Shown: positions 24,276 through 32,856 of the stretch, piece by piece
Layout of the letters: the number at the start of each line of letters is the position of its first letter
Numbering within the stretch: the first letter of the stretch is position 1
Source: Streptomyces sp. 1-11
GTDB taxonomy: Bacteria > Actinomycetota > Actinomycetes > Streptomycetales > Streptomycetaceae
NCBI RefSeq assembly: GCF_007176755.1
Contig: NZ_BJTV01000022.1
Location: 1-64,000 of the forward strand
Direction of reading: 5' to 3'
Length of the DNA stretch: 64,000 nt
Made by a program: the position numbers and the translations under genes
Notes under the pieces: model-generated
The model's database searches: none
What the model was told of the DNA's origin: nothing
What the model saw: only the letters and a program-made list of their open reading frames with translations

Positions 24276-25892
24276 ATGCAAGAGGCACCGGAGCTTCACA
24301 GCGCGGCCGATCCCGCGTCGGAGGCCTGGCGGGCCAATGAAGAGGCTCATCTCGCACTCGCCGGGGAACTGCGCGGCAAACTGGCCGCCGCCGCGCTCGG
24401 CGGGGGCGAGAAGGCGCGGGCCCGGCACACCGCGCGCGGCAAACTGCTGCCGCGGGACCGGGTGGACACACTGCTCGACCCGGGCTCGCCGTTCCTGGAG
24501 CTGGCTCCCCTCGCGGCCGACGGGATGTACGACGGGCAGGCACCGGCCGCCGGCGTGATCGCCGGGATCGGCCGGGTCAGCGGGCGCGAGTGCGTGATCG
24601 TCGCGAACGACGCCACCGTCAAGGGCGGCACGTACTACCCGATGACGGTGAAGAAGCACCTGCGCGCGCAGGAGGTCGCCCTCGACAACCGGCTGCCCTG
24701 CGTCTACCTCGTCGACTCCGGCGGAGCGTTCCTGCCGATGCAGGACGAGGTGTTCCCGGATCGCGAGCACTTCGGGCGCATCTTCTACAACCAGGCGCGG
24801 ATGTCCGGCGCCGGCATCCCGCAGATCGCGGCCGTCCTCGGCTCCTGCACGGCCGGCGGGGCCTACGTGCCCGCGATGAGCGACGAGGCGGTGATCGTCC
24901 GCAACCAGGGCACGATCTTCCTGGGCGGACCGCCGCTGGTGAAGGCGGCCACCGGCGAGGTCGTGACCGCCGAGGAGCTGGGCGGCGGCGAGGTGCACTC
25001 CCGGATCTCCGGGGTCACCGACCACCTCGCCGAGGACGACGCGCACGCCCTGCGGATCGTGCGCAACATCGTCGCCACGCTGCCCGCGCGGCGGTCCCTC
25101 CCCTGGGAGGTCACCCCGGCCGTGGAGCCCAAGGTCGACCCGGCCGGGCTGTACGGCGCCGTCCCGGTGGACTCCCGCACTCCCTACGACGTGCGCGAGA
25201 TCATCGCGCGCGTGGTCGACGGCTCGCGGTTCGCCGAGTTCAAGGCCGAGTTCGGGCAGACCCTGGTCACCGGCTTCGCCCGGATCCACGGCCACCCGGT
25301 CGGGATCGTCGCCAACAACGGCATCCTGTTCTCGGAGTCCGCCCAGAAGGGCGCCCACTTCATCGAGCTGTGCGACCAGCGCGGCATCCCGCTGCTGTTC
25401 CTGCAGAACATCTCCGGCTTCATGGTCGGCCGGGACTACGAGGCCGGCGGCATCGCCAAGCACGGCGCCAAGATGGTCACGGCGGTGGCCTGCACGCGCG
25501 TGCCGAAGCTGACCGTCGTGGTCGGCGGTTCGTACGGCGCCGGCAACTACTCCATGTGCGGCCGGGCCTACTCCCCCCGCTTCCTGTGGATGTGGCCCAA
25601 CGCCAAGATCTCCGTCATGGGCGGCGAGCAGGCCGCCTCCGTGCTCGCCACGGTCAAGCGGGACCAGATGCAGGCACGCGGCGAGCAGTGGCCCGCCGAC
25701 GACGAGGAGGCCTTCAAGGCCCCGATCCGCGCCCAGTACGAGAGCCAGGGCAACGCCTACTACGCCACCGCCCGCCTGTGGGACGACGGCGTGATCGACC
25801 CGATGGAGACCCGTCAGGTGCTGGGACTCGCCCTGACGGCCTGCGCCAACGCGCCGCTGGGAGACCCCCAGTTCGGCGTCTTCCGGATGTGA
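24276..25892 (+). CDS. accD1: Acyl-CoA carboxylase beta subunit (methylcrotonyl-CoA carboxylase type)
   Basis: A 538-residue carboxyltransferase that moves CO2 from biotin to an acyl-CoA, forming a complex with the biotin-bearing subunit encoded next. The crotonase-like halves are visible: YLVDSGGAFLPMQDEVFPD and GSCTAGGAYVPAMSDEAV in the first, and QNISGFMVGRDYE and VVGGSYGAGNYSMCGRAY in the second. These match methylcrotonyl-CoA carboxylase beta rather than propionyl-CoA carboxylase. GAGGGG precedes the ATG at 24276 by 9 bp. It is the first gene of accD1-accA1-hmgL-acdH, behind two TetR operators. Confidence 0.93.
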   Translation: MQEAPELHSAADPASEAWRANEEAHLALAGELRGKLAAAALGGGEKARARHTARGKLLPRDRVDTLLDPGSPFLELAPLAADGMYDGQAPAAGVIAGIGRVSGRECVIVANDATVKGGTYYPMTVKKHLRAQEVALDNRLPCVYLVDSGGAFLPMQDEVFPDREHFGRIFYNQARMSGAGIPQIAAVLGSCTAGGAYVPAMSDEAVIVRNQGTIFLGGPPLVKAATGEVVTAEELGGGEVHSRISGVTDHLAEDDAHALRIVRNIVATLPARRSLPWEVTPAVEPKVDPAGLYGAVPVDSRTPYDVREIIARVVDGSRFAEFKAEFGQTLVTGFARIHGHPVGIVANNGILFSESAQKGAHFIELCDQRGIPLLFLQNISGFMVGRDYEAGGIAKHGAKMVTAVACTRVPKLTVVVGGSYGAGNYSMCGRAYSPRFLWMWPNAKISVMGGEQAASVLATVKRDQMQARGEQWPADDEEAFKAPIRAQYESQGNAYYATARLWDDGVIDPMETRQVLGLALTACANAPLGDPQFGVFRM

Positions 25893-25903
25893 GGAGGGGA
25901 ACC

Positions 25904-27829
25904 GTGTTCGACACAGTGCTGGTGGCCAACCGGGGCGAGATCGCCGTACGCGTCATCCGTACGCTGCGCTCGCTGGGCGTCCGCTCGGTGGCGGTCTTCT
26001 CCGACGCCGACGCCGACGCGCGGCACGTCCGGGAGGCCGACACGGCGGTCCGGATCGGCCCGCCGTCCGCGGCCGAGAGCTATCTGTCGGTGGAGCGGCT
26101 GCTGGAGGCCGCCGCCCGCACCGGCGCCCAGGCCGTCCACCCCGGCTACGGCTTCCTCGCCGAGAACGCCGGGTTCGCGCGTGCCTGCGAGGAGGCGGGG
26201 CTGGTCTTCATCGGCCCGCCCGCGGACGCGATCGCCCTCATGGGCGACAAGATCCGCGCCAAGGAGACGGTGAAGGCGGCCGGGGTGCCGGTCGTGCCGG
26301 GCTCCAGCGGCAGCGGCCTCACGGACGCCGAACTGGCGGACGCCGCCCGCGAGATCGGCACGCCCGTGCTGCTCAAGCCCTCGGCGGGCGGCGGCGGAAA
26401 GGGCATGCGGCTGGTGCGGGACATCGCCGTGCTGGAGGAGGAGATCGCGGCCGCCCGCCGCGAGGCCCGCGCCTCCTTCGGCGACGACACCCTGCTGGTG
26501 GAGCGGTGGGTCGACCGCCCCCGGCACATCGAGATCCAGGTGCTGGCCGACGGGCACGGCAACGTCGTCCACCTCGGCGAGCGCGAGTGCTCGCTGCAGC
26601 GGCGGCACCAGAAGATCATCGAGGAGGCGCCGAGCGTGCTCCTGGACGAGGCCACCCGGGCCGCGATGGGCGAGGCCGCCGTGCAGGCGGCCCGCAGCTG
26701 CGGCTACCGGGGCGCGGGCACGGTGGAGTTCATCGTGCCGGGCGGCGACCCCTCGTCGTACTACTTCATGGAGATGAACACCCGCCTCCAGGTGGAGCAC
26801 CCGGTCACGGAGCTCGTCACCGGGCTTGACCTGGTGGAGTGGCAGCTGCGGGTGGCGGCCGGTGAGCGGCTGGGCTTCGCGCAGGAGGACGTCCGGCTGA
26901 CCGGGCACGCGGTGGAGGCCCGGATCTGCGCCGAGGACCCGGCGCGCGGCTTCCTGCCCTCCGGCGGCACGGTGCGGCTGCTGCACGAGCCCCAGGGCGA
27001 CGGCGTGCGCACGGACTCGGGGCTCAGCGAGGGCACCGAGGTGGGCAGCCTCTACGACCCGATGCTGTCCAAGGTGATCGCCTACGGCCCCGACCGGGAG
27101 ACGGCGCTGCGCAGGCTGCGCTCCGCGCTCGCCGAGACCGTCACGCTGGGCGTGCAGACCAACGCGGGCTTCCTGCGGCGGCTGCTGGCGCACCCGGCGG
27201 TGGTGGCCGGCGAGCTGGACACCGGTCTGGTGGAGCGGGTGGTCGACGAGCTGGTCCCCGGGGACGTGCCGGAGGAGGTGTACGAGGCGGCGGCGGCCGT
27301 ACGGCTCGAGGCGCTGCGGCCGGCCGGCGACGGCTGGGTCGACCCCTTCTCGGTGCCGAGCGGCTGGCGTCTGGGCGGCACGCCCCGGCGGCCGGTCGTC
27401 CACCTGCGTGCGCAGGAACCGGTCGCGTACACCCCGCGCGGCTCCCACACCGTCACCGGCGACCGGGTGTCCGTCACCCTCGACGGCGTCCGGCACACCT
27501 TCCGCCGGGCCGGTGACTGGCTCGGCCGCGAAGGCGACGCCTGGCAGGTGCGCGACCACGACCCGGTGGAGGCCTCCCTGAGCCGGTCGGCGCACGCGGG
27601 CGCCGACTCGCTCACCGCGCCCATGCCGGGCACGGTGACGGTGGTGAAGGTCGCCGTCGGCGACGAGGTCACGGCCGGGCAGAGCCTGCTGGTGGTCGAG
27701 GCGATGAAGATGGAGCACGTCGTCTCCGCCCCGCACGCGGGCACGGTCGCCGAACTGGACGTGACCCCCGGCTCCACGGTCGCCATGGACCAGGTGCTGG
27801 CCGTCATCGCACCCAAGGAGGAGGCGTAG
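25904..27829 (+). CDS. accA1: Acyl-CoA carboxylase alpha subunit (biotin carboxylase + BCCP)
   Basis: A 641-residue subunit that carboxylates biotin with ATP and bicarbonate. Order: biotin carboxylase (residues 1 to about 450: VLVANRGEIAVRVIRTLRSL, ATP-grasp Gly-rich KPSAGGGGKGMR, EMNTRLQVEHPVTE), a linker of about 110 residues, then the biotinyl domain with VVEAMKMEHVV, the Lys being biotinylated. The start is GTG at 25904, 11 bp after accD1, with GAGGAGGGG upstream. The stop is directly followed by the hmgL start. With accD1 it should form the 3-methylcrotonyl-CoA carboxylase of leucine breakdown. Confidence 0.93.
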   Translation: MFDTVLVANRGEIAVRVIRTLRSLGVRSVAVFSDADADARHVREADTAVRIGPPSAAESYLSVERLLEAAARTGAQAVHPGYGFLAENAGFARACEEAGLVFIGPPADAIALMGDKIRAKETVKAAGVPVVPGSSGSGLTDAELADAAREIGTPVLLKPSAGGGGKGMRLVRDIAVLEEEIAAARREARASFGDDTLLVERWVDRPRHIEIQVLADGHGNVVHLGERECSLQRRHQKIIEEAPSVLLDEATRAAMGEAAVQAARSCGYRGAGTVEFIVPGGDPSSYYFMEMNTRLQVEHPVTELVTGLDLVEWQLRVAAGERLGFAQEDVRLTGHAVEARICAEDPARGFLPSGGTVRLLHEPQGDGVRTDSGLSEGTEVGSLYDPMLSKVIAYGPDRETALRRLRSALAETVTLGVQTNAGFLRRLLAHPAVVAGELDTGLVERVVDELVPGDVPEEVYEAAAAVRLEALRPAGDGWVDPFSVPSGWRLGGTPRRPVVHLRAQEPVAYTPRGSHTVTGDRVSVTLDGVRHTFRRAGDWLGREGDAWQVRDHDPVEASLSRSAHAGADSLTAPMPGTVTVVKVAVGDEVTAGQSLLVVEAMKMEHVVSAPHAGTVAELDVTPGSTVAMDQVLAVIAPKEEA

Positions 27830-28771
27830 GTGAGCGCCGAACGGCTGCCCATGGTGGTACCGGCCCAGGACCTGCCCTCGCGGGTGCGGATCCACGAGGT
27901 CGGCGCGCGCGACGGGCTGCAGAACGAGAAGACCTCCGTGCCGACGGCGGTGAAGGCGGAGTTCATCCGCCGCCTGGCCGGCGCCGGCCTGACGACCGTC
28001 GAGGCGACCAGCTTCGTGCACCCCAAGTGGGTGCCCCAGCTCGCCGACGCCGAGCAGCTGTTCCCGCTCGTCTCGGACCTCGGCGTCGAGCTGCCGGTGC
28101 TGGTGCCGAACCAGCGCGGCCTGGAGCGGGCCCTCGCGCTCGGCGCCCGCCGGATCGCGGTGTTCGCCAGTGCCACGGAGTCCTTCGCCAAGGCCAACCT
28201 CAACCGCACCGTGGACGAGTCGCTGGCCGTGTTCGAACCGGTGGTGCGGCAGGCGAAGGACGCCGGCGCACACGTGCGCGGCTACGTGTCGATGTGCTTC
28301 GGCGACCCCTGGGAGGGGGCCGTCCCGCTCCACCAGGTGGTCCGCGTCTGCCGGGCGCTGCGCGACATGGGCTGCGACGAGCTGAGCCTCGGCGACACCA
28401 TCGGCGTGGCCACCCCGGGCCATGTCCTCGAACTGCTCGCGCTGCTGAACGAGGAGGGCGTGCCGACGAACGTGCTCGGCGTCCACTTCCACGACACCTA
28501 CGGCCAGGCGCTCGCGAACACCTACGCGGCCCTGGAGCACGGTGTGACGACGGTCGACGCGTCCGCCGGCGGCCTCGGCGGCTGCCCGTACGCGAAGTCC
28601 GCCACCGGCAATCTCGCCACCGAAGACCTCGTCTGGATGCTGCACGGCCTCGGCATCGAGACCGGGGTCGACCTCGACCGTCTGACCGCCACCAGCGTGT
28701 GGATGGCCGAACAGCTGGGCCGACCGAGCCCGTCCCGTACCGTCCGCGCTCTCTCCCACAAGGATCAGTGA
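27830..28771 (+). CDS. hmgL: Hydroxymethylglutaryl-CoA lyase
   Basis: A 313-residue TIM-barrel lyase that splits HMG-CoA into acetyl-CoA and acetoacetate, the last step of leucine degradation. EVGARDGLQNE carries the catalytic Arg-Asp, HFHDTYGQALAN supplies metal-binding histidines, and GGLGGCPYAKSATGN holds the catalytic Cys loop. The GTG start abuts the accA1 stop with no gap. Methylglutaconyl-CoA hydratase, the step between the carboxylase and this enzyme, is not in the window. Confidence 0.93.
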   Translation: MSAERLPMVVPAQDLPSRVRIHEVGARDGLQNEKTSVPTAVKAEFIRRLAGAGLTTVEATSFVHPKWVPQLADAEQLFPLVSDLGVELPVLVPNQRGLERALALGARRIAVFASATESFAKANLNRTVDESLAVFEPVVRQAKDAGAHVRGYVSMCFGDPWEGAVPLHQVVRVCRALRDMGCDELSLGDTIGVATPGHVLELLALLNEEGVPTNVLGVHFHDTYGQALANTYAALEHGVTTVDASAGGLGGCPYAKSATGNLATEDLVWMLHGLGIETGVDLDRLTATSVWMAEQLGRPSPSRTVRALSHKDQ

Positions 28772-28776
28772 TCAGC

Positions 28777-29937
28777 ATGGACCACCGTCTCAGCCCCGAG
28801 CTGGAGGAACTCCGACGCACGGTGGAGGAGTTCGCGCACGACGTGGTGGCGCCGAAGATCGGCGACTTCTACGAGCGGCACGAGTTCCCGTACGAGATCG
28901 TCCGCGAGATGGGCCGCATGGGCCTGTTCGGGCTGCCGTTCCCGGAGGAGTACGGCGGCATGGGCGGCGACTACCTGGCGCTCGGCATCGCCCTGGAGGA
29001 GCTGGCCCGGGTCGACTCCTCGGTGGCCATCACGCTCGAGGCGGGTGTCTCGCTCGGCGCGATGCCGGTCCACCTCTTCGGCACCGAGGAGCAGAAGCGC
29101 GAGTGGCTCCCCCGGCTGTGCTCCGGCGAGATGCTGGGCGCCTTCGGCCTCACCGAGCCGGACGGCGGCAGCGACGCCGGCGCCACCCGCACCACGGCCC
29201 GCCTCGACCCGGACACGGACGAGTGGGTGATCAACGGCACGAAGTGCTTCATCACCAACTCGGGCACCGACATCACCGGCCTGGTGACGGTCACCGCCGT
29301 CACCGGCCGCAAGCCGGACGGCCGGCCGCTGATCTCGGCCATCATGGTGCCGTCCGGCACGCCCGGCTTCACCGTCGCCGCGCCCTACTCCAAGGTCGGC
29401 TGGAACGCCTCCGACACCCGTGAACTGTCCTTCCAGGACGTCCGGGTGCCCGCCGCCAACCTGCTCGGCGAGGAGGGCCGGGGCTACGCGCAGTTCCTGC
29501 GCATCCTCGACGAGGGCCGCATCGCCATCGCGGCGCTCGCCACCGGCCTGGCCCAGGGCTGTGTGGACGAGTCGGTGAAGTACGCCAAGGAGCGCCACGC
29601 CTTCGGCCGGCCGATCGGCGCCAACCAGGCCATCCAGTTCAAGATCGCCGACATGGAGATGAAGGCCCACACCGCCCGTCTGGCCTGGCGCGACGCCGCC
29701 TACCGGCTGGTGGCCGGCGAACCCTTCAAGAAGGAGGCGGCGATGGCCAAGCTGTACTCCTCCACCGTCGCCGTGGACAACGCCCGCGACGCCACCCAGG
29801 TGCACGGCGGCTACGGCTTCATGAACGAGTACCCGGTGGCCCGGATGTGGCGCGACTCCAAGATCCTGGAGATCGGCGAGGGCACCAGCGAGGTGCAGCG
29901 GATGCTGGTGGCCCGCGAGTTGGGGCTGATCGGCTGA
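28777..29937 (+). CDS. acdH: Acyl-CoA dehydrogenase (branched-chain acyl-CoA)
   Basis: A 386-residue FAD enzyme, last gene of the leucine operon. FAD and substrate motifs are GAFGLTEPDGGSDAGATRT and CFITNSGTD, and the C-terminal loop reads KILEIGEGTSEVQRM. Here the catalytic Glu is at the medium/short-chain position (GEGTS), and the middle-helix position used by isovaleryl-CoA dehydrogenases is Gly (DEGRIAIAA). In S. coelicolor the gene in this position (acdH) works on branched-chain acyl-CoAs, as I recall. I use ATG at 28777; the GTG at 28768 would leave only 3 bp after AAGGA. A terminator follows. Confidence 0.9.
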   Translation: MDHRLSPELEELRRTVEEFAHDVVAPKIGDFYERHEFPYEIVREMGRMGLFGLPFPEEYGGMGGDYLALGIALEELARVDSSVAITLEAGVSLGAMPVHLFGTEEQKREWLPRLCSGEMLGAFGLTEPDGGSDAGATRTTARLDPDTDEWVINGTKCFITNSGTDITGLVTVTAVTGRKPDGRPLISAIMVPSGTPGFTVAAPYSKVGWNASDTRELSFQDVRVPAANLLGEEGRGYAQFLRILDEGRIAIAALATGLAQGCVDESVKYAKERHAFGRPIGANQAIQFKIADMEMKAHTARLAWRDAAYRLVAGEPFKKEAAMAKLYSSTVAVDNARDATQVHGGYGFMNEYPVARMWRDSKILEIGEGTSEVQRMLVARELGLIG

Positions 29938-29956
29938 CGGCCCCGCCGCTCCCGGG

Positions 29957-30000
29957 AACGCGGGGCGCCGGGCGGACCCGTCCGTCCGGCGCCCCGCGTT
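29957..30000 (+). terminator. Terminator of the accD1-acdH operon
   Basis: A 15-bp perfect stem (29957-29971 with 29986-30000) starts 20 bp after the acdH stop. Confidence 0.85.
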
Positions 30001-30050
30001 CGCGCTGCTGACGGGGTGTCGGCGGCGGACCCCGCCCCCTGGACATTCAG

Positions 30051-30069
30051 TGAGGTTAGGCTAACCTAC
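30051..30069 (+). promoter_or_regulatory. Iron box (DmdR1/IdeR site) of desE
   Basis: TGAGGTTAGGCTAACCTAC matches the Streptomyces iron-box consensus TTAGGTTAGGCTAACCTAA in 16 of 19 positions. It lies 52 bp upstream of the desE start. Confidence 0.92.
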
Positions 30070-30120
30070 CTTCGAACTGTCCGGCGGGCGGTCACGCCCC
30101 GGTCGAAAGCAGCCATACCC

Positions 30121-31167
30121 ATGTCGCATGCCCGTTCCACCCACTTCACCCGCCGCGGCCTGCTCGCCGCGGGCGGTGTCCTCGGCCTCGGCGCCGCGCT
30201 CGCGGCCTGCGGTGACGACAAGGGCGGGGACGCGGGGTCCGAAGGGCAGGCCAAGGGCGGCAGGTCCGGCTCCTGGAGCTTCACGGACGACCGCGGCACC
30301 ACGGTGAAGCTGGACGCGGTCCCCGCGGACATCGTCGCGTTCACCGGCGCAGCCGCCGCGCTGTACGACTACGGCATCCAGGTCAAGGGCGTCTTCGGCC
30401 CGACGAAGACCACCGCGGGCAAGGCCGACGTCCAGGCCGGCGACATGGACGTCAGCAAGGTGACGATTCTCGGCAACACCTGGGGCCAGTTCAACATCGA
30501 GAAGTACGCGGCCCTCGCGCCCGACCTGCTCATCAGCACCATGTTCGACGACGCCGGCACCCTCTGGTACGTCCCCGAGGAGTCGAAGAAGAAGATCGCC
30601 CAGCTCGCGCCCAGCGTCGGCGTCTCGGTCTACGACCGTCAGCTCACCCAGCCGCTCGAACGCATGTGGAAGCTGGCCGAGTCGCTGGGCGCGGACATGA
30701 AGGCCGCGAAGGCGACGGACGCCAGGAAGCGGTTCGAGGAGGCCTCGGCCCGGCTGCGCGCCGCCGCCAAGGCCAAGCCCGGCATCAAGGTGATGGCCGG
30801 CTCCGCGAGCGACCAGCTCTTCTACGTCTCCGGCACCAACCTCTCCATCGACCTGGAGTACTTCAAGGCCCTCGGCGTGCGTTTCGTCGAGCCCCCGGAG
30901 AGCGCCAAGAAGCAGGGCGGCGGCTGGTACGAGTCGCTGAGCTGGGAGAACGTCGACAAGTACCGGGCCGACATCATCATGATGGACGACCGCACCTCCG
31001 CCATCCAGCCGGCCGACATCACCAAGGCCACCTGGAGGAAACTGCCCGCGGTCAAGGCGGGCCAGGTCATCGCCCGCTCCCCCGAGCCGATCCTGTCCTA
31101 CGACAAGTGCGTGCCGCTGCTCACCGGCCTGGCCGAGGCGCTGGAGAAGGCCAAGAAGGTCAGCTAG
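30121..31167 (+). CDS. desE: Ferric-siderophore-binding lipoprotein
   Basis: A 348-residue substrate-binding lipoprotein of an iron-siderophore ABC importer. The N-terminus carries twin arginines (TRRGLLAAGGVLG) and a lipobox ending at Cys30 (ALAAC), so it is probably Tat-exported and lipid-anchored. The rest is a periplasmic-binding-protein type III fold: VAFTGAAAALYDYGI at the start, then LAPDLLISTMFDD, and the C-terminal ITKATWRKLPAVKAGQV. The position next to desABCD and the iron box identify it as the desferrioxamine receptor. The ATG at 30121 is supported by the signal peptide. Its permease and ATPase are encoded elsewhere. Confidence 0.93.
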   Translation: MSHARSTHFTRRGLLAAGGVLGLGAALAACGDDKGGDAGSEGQAKGGRSGSWSFTDDRGTTVKLDAVPADIVAFTGAAAALYDYGIQVKGVFGPTKTTAGKADVQAGDMDVSKVTILGNTWGQFNIEKYAALAPDLLISTMFDDAGTLWYVPEESKKKIAQLAPSVGVSVYDRQLTQPLERMWKLAESLGADMKAAKATDARKRFEEASARLRAAAKAKPGIKVMAGSASDQLFYVSGTNLSIDLEYFKALGVRFVEPPESAKKQGGGWYESLSWENVDKYRADIIMMDDRTSAIQPADITKATWRKLPAVKAGQVIARSPEPILSYDKCVPLLTGLAEALEKAKKVS

Positions 31168-31217
31168 CCGCCTTCTTCCTGAACGGCAGCCTCAGCAACG
31201 CCCGTGGCGACGGCCGC

Positions 31218-31251
31218 AGCCCCCGCTCGCGCGAAGCCGAGAGCGGGGGCT
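31218..31251. terminator. Hairpin after desE carrying a dispersed Streptomyces repeat core
   Basis: An 11-bp perfect stem (31218-31228 with 31241-31251) with loop gcgcgaagccga. The core gctcg-gcgaagccgagagc recurs near the right end of the window (63819-63844) and is common between genes of many streptomycetes. Confidence 0.75.
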
Positions 31252-31350
31252 ACTGGTGCAGGGCTGCGTGAACCGCGGGACGCTGCGCACGGCGGAGCAA
31301 CTCTCCCTGAAGTGGCCCCGGTCACGGCAGAGGCGTACCCCGATCCGGAG

Positions 31351-31375
31351 AACTTAGGTTAGGCTAACCTAAGTT
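31351..31375 (+). promoter_or_regulatory. Iron box (DmdR1/IdeR site) of desABCD
   Basis: A 25-bp perfect palindrome centred on 31363. Its core, 31354-31372, is an exact TTAGGTTAGGCTAACCTAA. It lies 39 bp upstream of the desA start, where repressor binding would block transcription when iron is plentiful. Confidence 0.96.
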
Positions 31376-31413
31376 AAACCTCAGGCCGGACAGTCCCCTC
31401 GGAGGGCCCCCAC

Positions 31414-32856
31414 ATGCGCTCGCACCTGCTCAATGGCCTCACAGCGGAGCACTACCGCCGCTCCGTGACCGAAGGAGTCGAGCGGGTGGCGGCCAGACTC
31501 GCCACCACCGAAAAGCCGTTCACCGGCGTCACCGTCGACGGCCTCGCCCCCCGGATCGACGGCATCGACCTCGACCGGCCGCTCGGCGACACCGCCGCGG
31601 TACTGGACGAGCTGGAGGAGGTCTACCTCCGCGACGCGGTGTACTTCCACCACCCCCGCTACCTCGCCCACCTCAACTGCCCGGTGGTCATCCCGGCGGT
31701 GCTCGGCGAAGCGGTGCTCTCCGCCGTCAACTCCTCCCTGGACACCTGGGACCAGTCGGCCGGCGGCACCCTCATCGAGCGCAGGCTCGTCGACTGGACG
31801 GCCGCCCGCATCGGCCTCGGTCCGGGCGCCGACGGCGTGTTCACCTCCGGCGGCACCCAGTCCAACCTTCAGGCGCTGCTGCTGGCCCGGGAGGAGGCCA
31901 AGAGCGACAGCTTCGCAGAACTGCGGATCTTCGCCTCCGAGGCGAGTCACTTCAGCGTCCGCAAGTCCGCGAAACTGCTCGGCCTGGGCCCGGACTCCGT
32001 CGTCACCGTCCCCGTCGACCACGACAGGCGGATGCAGACCGTGGCGCTCGCCCACGAGCTGGAGCGCTGCGCCCAGGACGGCCTGGTGCCCATGGCGGTC
32101 GTCGCGACCGCCGGCACCACGGACTTCGGCTCCATCGACCCGCTCCCCGAGATCGCCGAGCTGTGCGCCGAGTTCGGCGTGTGGATGCACGTGGACGCGG
32201 CCTACGGCTGCGGGCTGCTCGCCTCGCTGAAGCACCGGAACCGCATCGACGGCATCGAGCGCGCCGACTCGGTGACCGTCGACTACCACAAGTCCTTCTT
32301 CCAGCCGGTGAGTTCCTCCGCCGTGCTGGTCCGGGACGCGGCCACGCTGCGGCACGCCACCTACCACGCGGAGTACCTCAACCCCCGCCGCATGGTGCGG
32401 GAGCGCATCCCCAACCAGGTCGACAAGTCCCTGCAGACCACCCGCCGTTTCGACGCCCTCAAGCTGTGGCTGACGCTGCGCACCATGGGCGCGGACGGCA
32501 TCGGGCAGCTCTTCGACGAGGTCTGCGAACTGGCCCGGGAGGGCTGGCGGCTGCTGGCCGGCGACCCCCGCTACGACGTCGTCGTCGAACCCGCCCTTTC
32601 CACCCTGGTCTTCCGCTACGTCCCGGCGGCGGCCACCGACCCCGCCGAGATCGACCGCGCCAACCTGTACGCCCGCAAGGCCCTGTTCGCCTCCGGTGAC
32701 GCGGTGGTCGCGGGCACCGAGGTCGGCGGCCGCCACTACCTGAAGTTCACCCTGCTCAACCCCGAGACGACGGCGGCCGACATCGCGGCCGTCCTGGACC
32801 TGATCGCCGGCCACGCCGAGCAGTACCTGGGAGAGTCCCTTGACCGCGCGTCCTGA
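31414..32856 (+). CDS. desA: Lysine decarboxylase of desferrioxamine biosynthesis
   Basis: A 480-residue PLP enzyme that converts lysine to cadaverine, first step of desferrioxamine synthesis. The cofactor Lys is K293 in VDYHKSFFQP, and HVDAAYGCG upstream provides the PLP-binding Asp. Length and motifs match DesA of S. coelicolor (group II decarboxylase fold). First gene of desABCD behind a perfect iron box. Its end overlaps desB by 17 bp, implying translational coupling. Confidence 0.96.
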   Translation: MRSHLLNGLTAEHYRRSVTEGVERVAARLATTEKPFTGVTVDGLAPRIDGIDLDRPLGDTAAVLDELEEVYLRDAVYFHHPRYLAHLNCPVVIPAVLGEAVLSAVNSSLDTWDQSAGGTLIERRLVDWTAARIGLGPGADGVFTSGGTQSNLQALLLAREEAKSDSFAELRIFASEASHFSVRKSAKLLGLGPDSVVTVPVDHDRRMQTVALAHELERCAQDGLVPMAVVATAGTTDFGSIDPLPEIAELCAEFGVWMHVDAAYGCGLLASLKHRNRIDGIERADSVTVDYHKSFFQPVSSSAVLVRDAATLRHATYHAEYLNPRRMVRERIPNQVDKSLQTTRRFDALKLWLTLRTMGADGIGQLFDEVCELAREGWRLLAGDPRYDVVVEPALSTLVFRYVPAAATDPAEIDRANLYARKALFASGDAVVAGTEVGGRHYLKFTLLNPETTAADIAAVLDLIAGHAEQYLGESLDRAS

